NCBI GenBank assembly: GCA_947626665.1
Contig: CANQTB010000004.1
Coordinates: 1-32,779, forward strand
Length of the DNA: 32,779 nt
Origin: an uncultured Eggerthellaceae bacterium
GTDB taxonomy: Bacteria; Actinomycetota; Coriobacteriia; Coriobacteriales; Eggerthellaceae
Direction of reading: 5' to 3'
The position numbers were made by a program, and so were the translations under genes. Positions 24,580 to 32,103 of this stretch are shown here, piece after piece (position 1 is the stretch's first letter; each line of letters begins with the position of its first letter). A model generated the notes under the pieces. That model worked only from the letters and a program-made list of their open reading frames with translations, ran no database searches and had not been told where the DNA came from.

Positions 24580-26817
24580 CTAATCTTGATGATTGGCGCC
24601 TATGGTTGTCTTCGCTTTAGCCACCACAGCGTCACACCAATCGACCACATAAAACGGCACCTGGTCAAACTCCTGCTCGTCGAGTTGATAGAGGTAGCTT
24701 CCGCCAATATGGCACTCCTCATCAGCAAATCTTTTAATGATGTTTGTGCTATCGGCAAGGCTCGCATCTCTTTTAAGCATCAAACGCACGAGTAGGAGTT
24801 TGTCATGCGAGGAAAGATCAGGTTCGTCATAAAGACCTATAAGATGGCCCATGCAATCGGCATAAAATTTGACTTCATCCCAAAAATCAATCTTCCAGCC
24901 AGTTAAATCCTTGACAAGGTTTTCACACATCTCGACATCGCGCTTATGTTCGTCAGCCCACCCCAAATCTTTCATTGTTGCATCGCGATCTTTTCCATGA
25001 ATGATGCTGGAGAGAAGAGCAAAGGTCCACGCATACCGCGTTCGGCGTTCTAAACTGTTTTTCCGAAGCAGTTCGCAGTATTGCCTAACTCTCACATATC
25101 CAAATATGCGAGGACGATCCTTGCACCGTTCAATTTCTTTTCGTAGCAATTGTGTGTATGGAGCCATGGAATCATTTCTCAGTTCTTTGGAGCAGAGCTG
25201 CCCTTTTTTGTTGATGCTGAGAAACAGTCCTTTCGTTGATCTATTTCTGCGACCAGGTATCTTAATCGTGAGTAGGTCCCTTACGACCAGTGGGTCGTGT
25301 GTCGCCACGACTACGGTTTTGCGATTCAGGTTTTCCGAAAACACTGTCCGATGAGAAGAGAACAATGCATATAGAACGCCGTAACGCTTGTCGTAGTCAA
25401 ATGACGAAATTGGGTCATCGAGTACAATGAGCCCATCGGGTGCTTTTATGGCTTCATGCATGAATAAGATCAGTGACAAGGCGTTTTGTTCGCCGTAACT
25501 TAAGGCTTCTTTGGGGTTGGTCACAGACTTGGAAGCCCCAATGGGTACGAGGAATATCTGAGCTTCTGAAGACTGAATATTGCACTCAATCTTTATTTCG
25601 TAGTTGTACCCGCACTGTGTGAGGAAGCGGTTGATCTCTTCCACATGTCCTTCAATACTCGACGCAACTTGCGCAATGAGCTTCTTGCTGTCTTTATTAA
25701 GGTCAGCTTGTGCTGCAACAATCTTGTTGATTGCGTTTATGACACCTTTTAGCGCCTTTTCTGGTATGGTTGTTGACCCTTTCTTTGTTTTCAGAAATAA
25801 ATTGCAGCTAGAGAGCGTAATAGCACAAGGCTCTAACTCGGAAATAAGCTCAGCTGCTTCGATGTTCTGGGGCTTCTGCAGCGCTTCCCTGATCATGTTG
25901 ATAGCTTCAAGCGTCTCTTTCACCTTTATTTCCATCGACGCTAACTGTTCGAGTTGCAAGGCATCCGGTGCTTTATTGCTAATGATGATCTCCCTAAGAA
26001 GATGGGCGCATGGCCTTGAGAGAATTTCCCTATGCTCGTGATAGGCAGAAGCGACTTTCTCCCACTGCTTGATGGCATCGTTCGAACGGGACGTATCGTA
26101 TTCAAAACAATCTTTGATCCGCTCTGGATCTCTAGTGCCGCAATAAGGGCATATGTCTGTAGGTGTTGACCCATGAGGCTCCGTTCGCCATTTAAGCCAC
26201 AGGGCTTTATCGGCATCCACCAATCCTTTCACAACGGGGTGAAGGAATTGAGGCAGTGGTTCCAAGGGTGATCCGTTTTTATATGCTTTAATAATTGGTG
26301 CAGCAGCGGTAAAAGCGCCATCTTTGTTGGTCTTGCCAAGATTGCTTTGAAGACTTGAAAGTATTTTTTCGGTCTTCATCATTTCATCGGAATCAAGCGC
26401 ATGCCGCAGAGCGACAATATATGCATCCCGCTTCTTTTCTTGCTTGCGAATCTCTTTGTTCCGCACGTAGAGTTCGAAGGCGTTTTCATGAATAGAACTG
26501 CTTACAAAACAGTGATCTTGAATCCATTCGTCGTTGAAAAAACATAGATTCTTTGGCTTCGGAAAGACTTTAGCTTCTGGCTTTAACGCAAAATTGTTTG
26601 CCTCTCTGAAAGCGAATGGCTCAAGATCGGTTGCACCCTCAACGTCATCTAAAACTGCATGTTCCAAAGCCTTGCAAAGCGTCGTTTTCCCAGTTCCGTT
26701 TGATCCAAAAAAGATGTTCAGACTGTTACGTGCGATCACGAGAGGACTTGATTCGAGTGACCTAATGTTTCTGCAGTTTTGTAGTTCTAACGAATAACAA
26801 TTCTTCAATTTCACCAC
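24580..26817 (-). CDS. AAA ATPase with CxxC hook, candidate RloC/PrrC-like anticodon nuclease
   Basis: A 745-residue protein with ABC/SMC-type ATPase parts: Walker A GSNGTGKTT (38-46), a helical region with a CPYCG hook (223-227), signature LSYGEQ (439-444), Walker B LIVLDDP (463-469) and H-loop His507. The early FFNDEWIQDH block is typical of the AAA_13 group that includes PrrC and RloC. RloC combines such an ATPase and zinc hook with an anticodon nuclease whose active site in PrrC is Arg-x3-Glu plus a distant His. Here Arg578, Glu582 (RQYCE) and His607 (SIIHG) fit that layout, though the spacing to His is shorter than in PrrC. The start is a GTG at 26817 behind GGAG. The gene is visibly more AT-rich than its neighbours, a sign of separate acquisition. 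Another AAA_13 defence ATPase remains possible. Confidence 0.7.
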   Translation of the reverse strand: MVKLKNCYSLELQNCRNIRSLESSPLVIARNSLNIFFGSNGTGKTTLCKALEHAVLDDVEGATDLEPFAFREANNFALKPEAKVFPKPKNLCFFNDEWIQDHCFVSSSIHENAFELYVRNKEIRKQEKKRDAYIVALRHALDSDEMMKTEKILSSLQSNLGKTNKDGAFTAAAPIIKAYKNGSPLEPLPQFLHPVVKGLVDADKALWLKWRTEPHGSTPTDICPYCGTRDPERIKDCFEYDTSRSNDAIKQWEKVASAYHEHREILSRPCAHLLREIIISNKAPDALQLEQLASMEIKVKETLEAINMIREALQKPQNIEAAELISELEPCAITLSSCNLFLKTKKGSTTIPEKALKGVINAINKIVAAQADLNKDSKKLIAQVASSIEGHVEEINRFLTQCGYNYEIKIECNIQSSEAQIFLVPIGASKSVTNPKEALSYGEQNALSLILFMHEAIKAPDGLIVLDDPISSFDYDKRYGVLYALFSSHRTVFSENLNRKTVVVATHDPLVVRDLLTIKIPGRRNRSTKGLFLSINKKGQLCSKELRNDSMAPYTQLLRKEIERCKDRPRIFGYVRVRQYCELLRKNSLERRTRYAWTFALLSSIIHGKDRDATMKDLGWADEHKRDVEMCENLVKDLTGWKIDFWDEVKFYADCMGHLIGLYDEPDLSSHDKLLLVRLMLKRDASLADSTNIIKRFADEECHIGGSYLYQLDEQEFDQVPFYVVDWCDAVVAKAKTTIGANHQD

Positions 26818-27077
26818 GCTCCGACCTCCATTACGACCTGATAGGCATTATGCGCGATATTCTGATTATGACAGAACATTCGTTCTGTTAGCAGGCGATG
26901 TTGGCCAGTTTTGCTATGAGAGAACAAGGTTTTCGTTTCAAGAGCGTACTCCAGCCCAGCCTCATCTCTCTTTGCTCTAGCTTCGGCTTGTTGAAGCCGA
27001 TCTGCTCGTCCGTATTGAGAACATGCGATGTAGCCGCTAACCGGTTTGTAGTGACCCTGTGCGCTCAGTTCGTCCAT
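26811..27077 (-). CDS. small hypothetical protein upstream of the AAA ATPase, doubtful
   Basis: An 88-residue open frame whose TGA overlaps the GTG start of the ATPase gene (GTGGTGA), an arrangement typical of coupled genes. The ribosome binding site is weak (CGGAG about 14 bases before the ATG). The same frame is open for about 26 more codons upstream, with CVQC and KALRDFGAAAT just before the ATG, but no start codon lies between the upstream TGA and the ATG. It may therefore be a small gene or the remnant of a longer one. No family is recognised. Confidence 0.35.
   Translation of the reverse strand: MDELSAQGHYKPVSGYIACSQYGRADRLQQAEARAKRDEAGLEYALETKTLFSHSKTGQHRLLTERMFCHNQNIAHNAYQVVMEVGAW
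26871..26888. promoter_or_regulatory. LexA-box-like dyad upstream of the AAA ATPase
   Basis: ACAGAAC-ATTC-GTTCTGT is a perfect 7-base dyad. Its core GAAC-N4-GTTC resembles the Gram-positive SOS box CGAAC-N4-GTTCG, with A and T in place of the outer C and G. It lies 54-71 bases before the ATPase start. If functional, the ATPase would be damage-induced. Confidence 0.35.
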
Positions 27078-27542
27078 CGTGGCTGCTGCTCCGAAGTCCC
27101 TGAGTGCTTTTGATTTGTCCGTACACTGAACACAGACGACTGCTATGGCTCACATCTGCATAGACACCTCGGATGCGCACCATATCCCGAGTACGAGGCT
27201 TCTAGTATCCCGTTGGCATCGTGTGACCACATAACGTCATCGAGCTGCCAGAGGACGGTGCCTTGCCGCAGATTGTGTCATTTCAATCGCGCCTAACCGT
27301 TGTGGGCATCGTCGCTTCTCGCTCGTGTTAAAGTGATCTCTTGCCTAGATAACGAATAGTGAGCGCATTGTGCTCTTTCCAGAATCCGAAAAGGAGGCTA
27401 CTCGCTCCGGCGACCTCCTTGATTCTGGAATGGTTTGCTTACAACGTTATCTAGGCAATAGCGGTGGTGGAGTTGAGTAGTCTCCTTAACGTTGCCTAGC
27501 TCTTGCTCCTTCCACATAGGCATAGTGTTGAAGGAGGCACCA
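27078..27542. other. non-coding region between divergent ATPase and lipoprotein units
   Basis: No intact gene is supported in these 465 bases. It must hold promoters for both directions; a large nested palindrome fills 27341-27458. Short open frames lack ribosome binding sites. The part from 27078 to 27330 may be decayed coding sequence, but no family can be named. Confidence 0.5.
27341..27458. repeat. 118-base nested palindrome, MITE-like or structured RNA
   Basis: Outer arms TTGCCTAGATAACG (27341-27354) and CGTTATCTAGGCAA (27445-27458) match perfectly over 14 bases. Inside, TTCCAGAATC (27377-27386) pairs with GATTCTGGAA (27421-27430), and AAGGAGG (27391-27397) pairs with CCTCCTT (27414-27420). 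CGTTGCCTAG at 27490-27499 repeats part of the outer arm. No obvious target duplication flanks it. It lies 85 bases before the lipoprotein start. Confidence 0.75.
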
Positions 27543-28658
27543 TTGGACCATCCAGCCCCAAAAACGAAGTTTCGGTTAGCCCTTGTTTTATTGGCGATGG
27601 CCTTGATGATCCTTCTTGCGACCGGCTGCTCGGGAGGCAATGCCTCATCGGACTCGCCAGCAAGCGAAGCGGGCGACGCTCCCGTCGACAACCATGCCGG
27701 CGAAGTGGAATACTCCTGGTCCGGCCTCACCTTCTATCTCGATGAAGTCTATGGGGACGGCTGGGGCGAAAGCGCCAGCCAGTACGTTACTGATGTCGGC
27801 TCTGGTCTCAGTTGTGTGCTCTACAGTGAGGCCCATATACCCATAACAGATGAACAGGCTCATAGCGTTGAAGACGTGCTTGGCCGGTCGATTAGTGACG
27901 TTGGGTACCCCTATTTCGTAAAAAATCTGGGCGATCTCTCATTTCATATCTTCATTTATAGAAATGGTGAGACTCAAAGCCCTGAGCACTACGATGAGGC
28001 TGCACCCATGCCGGCATTCAGTGGCTTCGATGTGAAGATCAGCCTTGCTAATGATTGCACGGCTCTCGACTCAAGGGAAGCCGGGACAATCACTTATACT
28101 CTTTTTGAACAGAACGCATCGACAAAATATTACGTTATGGGGCATGATTCCGATACAGGCTACGGCTTTGTCGTACGGGTTGGTCATTTTCCTTACGCTA
28201 CTGAGACCATTGACCTGGAAAAAGAATTTTTGCGGCCTGTGGCTGAGGAGGTTTATGCCTCGGCTGTCTTCGATCCCTCAAAAGTCACTTTTGATTCCTT
28301 AGCTACAGAGCCTTCTGTGCCATCGCCTAGTACCAGCGGCAATCAGTCAAGCTCTCGAACAGAAGCGCCCGCCTATGATAAGGACGAACTTATTGTCGAT
28401 ACCGACGGCAAGATGGTGTACCACGTTCAAGCCATCGACAACACTATTCATTTCACTGGGGAATACACGGGCACGGGAAACTTCATTGTTCAAGTTCTCA
28501 ACGACAATCAAGAGCTGGACACTTTAGTGTGCAATGAGATTGGCGACTGGAAGCTCGACAGTAGCGCAAAAGTCACTAAGGGGTTGCATTACTACATTTC
28601 CATCGAGTGGAACAATGGCTCTTGGAATGCAACATGGACAGGAACCGGTGGAGCATAA
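27543..28658 (+). CDS. lipoprotein of unknown function
   Basis: A 371-residue protein that would be anchored to the outer face of the membrane. A basic start is followed by the hydrophobic stretch LALVLLAMALMILLATG and a lipobox LATGC; the first mature residue would be the Cys near 29. Ser/Ala/Asp-rich spacer follows. The mature part has a beta-rich domain (about 50-250), a Ser/Pro linker (about 258-285) and a C-terminal beta-sandwich-like domain (about 290-371, VDTDGKMVYHVQ to WNATWTGTGG). The start is TTG at 27543: AAGGAGG lies 5 bases upstream and no other codon fits. It is flanked by defence-type genes; no family is recognised. Confidence 0.8.
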   Translation: MDHPAPKTKFRLALVLLAMALMILLATGCSGGNASSDSPASEAGDAPVDNHAGEVEYSWSGLTFYLDEVYGDGWGESASQYVTDVGSGLSCVLYSEAHIPITDEQAHSVEDVLGRSISDVGYPYFVKNLGDLSFHIFIYRNGETQSPEHYDEAAPMPAFSGFDVKISLANDCTALDSREAGTITYTLFEQNASTKYYVMGHDSDTGYGFVVRVGHFPYATETIDLEKEFLRPVAEEVYASAVFDPSKVTFDSLATEPSVPSPSTSGNQSSSRTEAPAYDKDELIVDTDGKMVYHVQAIDNTIHFTGEYTGTGNFIVQVLNDNQELDTLVCNEIGDWKLDSSAKVTKGLHYYISIEWNNGSWNATWTGTGGA

Positions 28659-28768
28659 GCGACCACCCAAGCTGTTTTAAGCGTTGTATATTCCATTGAA
28701 AGTGGTTCCGGGCCCGAAGGCCATTTTCGTCTGTAGCATTTGCATGCCCATAGGCTAAATTGATCCAC

Positions 28769-28813
28769 AAGCGGGGCACGTCCAGACTTGAACGTCGGGA
28801 CACGGCCCCGCTT
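28769..28813. terminator. hairpin between convergent lipoprotein and helicase genes
   Basis: Arms AAGCGGGGC (28769-28777) and GCCCCGCTT (28805-28813), 9 perfect pairs, with a 27-base middle that can partly pair. It lies between two convergent genes and may serve both. Confidence 0.5.
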
Positions 28814-28870
28814 CTGCATACTCAGGAGCAGTTCCCGCCGTTCGGGCGCACTTATCACAGCCTCAGGAGT

Positions 28871-31756
28871 TCACCCGTTTTCGATCACATACGGAAAACT
28901 CAACGGCCCAACATAGAGCTCCCTTGCCTGATCGCCCTCGAAATCCATGATCGACTGTTGCGTCTCCGCATCAAGCAGATCGAGGAACCGATACTCCCCG
29001 TCAGCCATCTTGCTTACGCTTAACACCTGCACGAACACTTCCGGGTAGTCCCGCAGGTATTCCACGTATCCGCGCAGCTTCGGTATCGCGTCGCTTAAGA
29101 AATCCCCGTGCGGGTCCACAATCGCCGGTCTGATAACCCCATCTTTCCGAACGAAGAATATGAAATCGGGCCGCAACGACCGTCTTCCGTCGGGCATCGC
29201 ATAGGGGATGCTGAACACGCTCGGCTGATAGTTGTTGGGGATGCGGTAAAACGCCACCGTACGCTCTCGCGCCATCTCAGTGCGCAAAACATCGATCTCC
29301 CAGTTGTTAAGCGCCAGAGGCGCAAGGCCATCGGCAGGGTCGTAAAGGATGTGCCGTGCATAACGCGGCAGGTTTCCATCGGCGATCAGGTTAGTGGGAA
29401 AGTCCACCTCGCTATCCCGGATACCACTCGTCAGTTGACGCAGGGTGTCAAAGTGTTGCCGCTCTTCCTCACTGAGGTAAGCCCGCTCCGTCGAATACTT
29501 GTCGAAATACTGCTTGCGCTTGGTGTCGGCCCAGCGCTCCAACGCCTTCACGATGGGCTCGGTGCGGGCCACGCTGGCGAGAATCAGGTTGACATCCCAG
29601 TTCTCCAGCCCCTCGCCCAAAATCTTCTGCTTGCGATAGGCGTTCACCAGGTCTTTTCCGCCAAACTCCACGAGTGCCCGCTCGGCTGCCTTGTTAAGGC
29701 CATATTCGTCGATCAATGGGCTTTCACTTCGTCGCGTTACTGCATCATCGTGACGACGGTCGATGGTGATGACCTGCATTTCCGCCACTTCGACGTTATG
29801 GCGCTCTTTCTTATACTCCGTCGGATAGGCGACGATCTCGGCATCGACGCGATTGCAGAACTCGTTGCGCACATCAGCGCCGGCGCCTTTGTCGAGCCCC
29901 GTTTCCATGAGAAGCGTGGCCGTGTCGATGAGCGATACGAACTGATTTCTCGGCTTCTTGGGATTGATGCGCTTGCGAAGTGTTCCCCAGGCGGCTCGTA
30001 TCCCTTTGAGCTCCTCGGCGGTGAATACCTCCACAGGCCCAGTGTGCTCTTCTTCGGCACTCGCTTCTTCAGTCGCGCTGTCCGGTGGCTTCTCATCATT
30101 CTCATGTTGAGCAGTGGCGCGTTTTTGCCCAGGATGTATCGTTTTCTGCCTCGGCACCGTTGCGGTCTGGTTTTGCGGCGCAGGTTGATGGTGCTCGCTT
30201 ACGTGTTCGGTCTCGGTCTCGTCAACGTTTTCGCTTTCGTCATCATCGGTCGTCAATTCCATCGAGGGCTGTTCGTTGGTGACTTCCTCAGTGACAACCT
30301 CCTCGGCGATTGCCTCCTCGATCTCCTCATCCTCGGGCTCCATCATCATCAACTGCCAACTGATGGTGACCGGATTCGTAAGTACCTCTTTGACGACAGA
30401 CCCGCCGATGAAGTCGTCGCTTTTGCCCGTCAGGTAGTCGATGACCGATTGGGTGGCGTCTGGGTCGAAAGCCGGTAGAAAGCACGCTACTGAGTTGAGC
30501 GTTTCGTCGGCTTCAACGCGACGTGCCAACGGCGTTCTCACCATGCGCCCGATGAGTTGCGCGATATAGGTGTCGTCACTGCGCCTGCGCTGTGAGTAGA
30601 TCACTTCAGCACGCGGGCAGTCCCAGCCGTTCGAGATAGCCTCCTTGGCAAACAGTACCCGCACGCTGCGCGTCTCTTGGATGTTTTCGGGCTCCATGTA
30701 GGGCATGAAGTAGTTGGGCGCGGGCAGGCGATCTTTATGCTCGCCGAATACGTTGGCGAAGCAGGTCTGCGTGTTCAGGTGCGGCAACTTGCGCGTTATC
30801 TGATCGCAGAGCGATTTCAGCGCCGCGTCCGTGATGTTGTCCGCCACCTGCACGACGAGCAGAGGAGCGACAGCGGGGGTGATACCCTCGGCATCACAGT
30901 AAGCCTTCCAGGCTGTCTCTGCTGTTTTGAGCCGCTCACAGGCCATGTCGAGGTACTGGTGCTCAACGGCGTCGTCTTCTTCGGGAACGCGGAGCTCGAT
31001 GGTGTCTTTCAGCAACCCCGATTCCTGCACATCTTTCGGGGACACGTCCACGGCGGGCATGAGCGTCCGATTGCCGCGCTGCCTCATCGCCTGCTCAAAC
31101 CGCTGAGGCGTCGCCGATATGCCGACAACGATGGGCATGGGCGAGCGTCCTTCGAAACCATCGATCAGGTGCGCATAGATCGTCGCCGTATCCCGTTCGC
31201 TTGTGGATGCATTCGTGCCAATGCCACGGTGCGCCTCGTCGATAAACAGATAGAGGTGACGGCTCGGGTTTTGTATCGTGGCGTTGAGGATGTCCCAAAA
31301 TATCCGCCCGCCGTTGAGCTCGGTCGCCTTACTGAGGATGCTGTTGCGGGAGAGCATCTGCTTGTTGAGGAAGTACACGTGACGGGGTTCGAGTGTTTCA
31401 TGGGTCGCACCGAAGTCACTGTCAACCACTTCAAGGTGGCGTTCGTCAGTGAACCAACTCGCGAGCTTGTCGGAGACTTCCACGAACCGGGCTCGTGTCT
31501 GATCGTTGAGGCTCGGCGAATCTGAGAGCCAAAGCACGCACGCCTTCGGGTCGGCTTCTATGCCCGCATCTGCATCACCAAAGAACAATCCCTCGATGAT
31601 TGCCGCTGCCATGACAGTCTTTCCAGCACCCGTCGGCGCGGTCAGGCTCACGGCAGAGAGGCTTTCGTACTGGTCATAGTTGCTGCGCATGATGATGAGC
31701 CGCTTTTGCAGCTCGTAGACGGCATCTTCCTGAAAGGCTTTGAGCTCGACCTTCAT
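28871..31756 (-). CDS. type III restriction-type helicase-nuclease (Res-like)
   Basis: A 961-residue DEAD/DEAH helicase of the ResIII class. Seen in order: Walker A APTGAGKT (40-47), DEAH (173-176), motif III SAT (214-216), motif VI QLIGRMVR (400-407), an unusually acidic low-complexity linker (about 474-572), a helical region and a C-terminal nuclease-like domain with LRPDFIFF and AIVDPHG (about 860-882). In type III systems the Res subunit cuts DNA only together with the Mod methylase. The ATG overlaps the stop of the upstream methylase stub as TAATG, the usual mod-res arrangement. Because the mod gene is broken here, the protein is probably inactive as a restriction enzyme unless supplied in trans. 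The acidic linker has no counterpart I recall in classical Res proteins. Confidence 0.85.
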   Translation of the reverse strand: MKVELKAFQEDAVYELQKRLIIMRSNYDQYESLSAVSLTAPTGAGKTVMAAAIIEGLFFGDADAGIEADPKACVLWLSDSPSLNDQTRARFVEVSDKLASWFTDERHLEVVDSDFGATHETLEPRHVYFLNKQMLSRNSILSKATELNGGRIFWDILNATIQNPSRHLYLFIDEAHRGIGTNASTSERDTATIYAHLIDGFEGRSPMPIVVGISATPQRFEQAMRQRGNRTLMPAVDVSPKDVQESGLLKDTIELRVPEEDDAVEHQYLDMACERLKTAETAWKAYCDAEGITPAVAPLLVVQVADNITDAALKSLCDQITRKLPHLNTQTCFANVFGEHKDRLPAPNYFMPYMEPENIQETRSVRVLFAKEAISNGWDCPRAEVIYSQRRRSDDTYIAQLIGRMVRTPLARRVEADETLNSVACFLPAFDPDATQSVIDYLTGKSDDFIGGSVVKEVLTNPVTISWQLMMMEPEDEEIEEAIAEEVVTEEVTNEQPSMELTTDDDESENVDETETEHVSEHHQPAPQNQTATVPRQKTIHPGQKRATAQHENDEKPPDSATEEASAEEEHTGPVEVFTAEELKGIRAAWGTLRKRINPKKPRNQFVSLIDTATLLMETGLDKGAGADVRNEFCNRVDAEIVAYPTEYKKERHNVEVAEMQVITIDRRHDDAVTRRSESPLIDEYGLNKAAERALVEFGGKDLVNAYRKQKILGEGLENWDVNLILASVARTEPIVKALERWADTKRKQYFDKYSTERAYLSEEERQHFDTLRQLTSGIRDSEVDFPTNLIADGNLPRYARHILYDPADGLAPLALNNWEIDVLRTEMARERTVAFYRIPNNYQPSVFSIPYAMPDGRRSLRPDFIFFVRKDGVIRPAIVDPHGDFLSDAIPKLRGYVEYLRDYPEVFVQVLSVSKMADGEYRFLDLLDAETQQSIMDFEGDQARELYVGPLSFPYVIENG

Positions 31757-32076
31757 TATCGCAACGCTCCCTCGGCTGCTATCTCAAAATTGCGAAGGTA
31801 GCTCTCGTAGAGCTGTACCACATCGCGCCCGACGAGCGTCTGATTGATGCTCTGATACCGCCGCTCATCGTCGGTGACCACGTAGATCGTCTCAATATCT
31901 GGCCGTTTCTCGACTGCCTCGATAAACTCCTTGGCGCTGGCGTAGTCGAATAGGATGGCATAGGCATCAGCAATAGCGTAGTTGCGGCCGCCCTGGGTTT
32001 CAATGATGCGCCCTTTGCTAATGTGCGATAAAGAAGTAATAGAAGTGTAAAAAATTTTGCCGTTCCTATCCGGCAC
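31756..32076 (-). pseudogene. C-terminal stub of a type III-like DNA methylase (mod)
   Basis: The 106 codons lack any methylase motif but look like the C-terminal end of Mod-type methylases that pair with Res-like helicases: GGRNYAIADAYAILFDYASAKEFIEAVE, IYVVTDDERRYQSI and VVQLYESYLRNFEI. A TAA immediately precedes the first possible codon (GTG at 32076), so the frame does not continue upstream. The next sequence is the end of a serine recombinase gene, so the methylase has evidently been split by insertion, with its N-terminal part expected beyond the right edge. It overlaps the helicase gene as TAATG. Confidence 0.68.
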
Positions 32077-32096
32077 TTAGGGCTGTGTCGGATAGG
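32065..32096. repeat. inverted repeat at the probable end of the inserted element
   Basis: CCTATCCG (32065-32072) and CGGATAGG (32089-32096) are perfect 8-base arms with a 16-base spacer. They straddle the boundary between the methylase stub and the recombinase gene. They may be the recombinase binding arms of an attachment site or a terminator for the recombinase gene. Confidence 0.5.
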
Positions 32097-32103
32097 TCAG
32101 GCG

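Noticed and set aside
27398-27730. 110-codon minus-strand open frame across the nested palindrome and the lipoprotein start
   Set aside because: It overlaps a lipoprotein signal peptide with a strong ribosome binding site on the other strand and has no family pattern.
29108-30478. 456-codon plus-strand open frame opposite the Res-like gene
   Set aside because: It is antisense to the helicase-nuclease; its hydrophobic stretches mirror the acidic linker codons and no ribosome binding site or family is seen.
30677-31525. 282-codon plus-strand open frame opposite the Res-like gene
   Set aside because: It is a shadow of the helicase motifs on the other strand, without a start signal or recognisable sequence.
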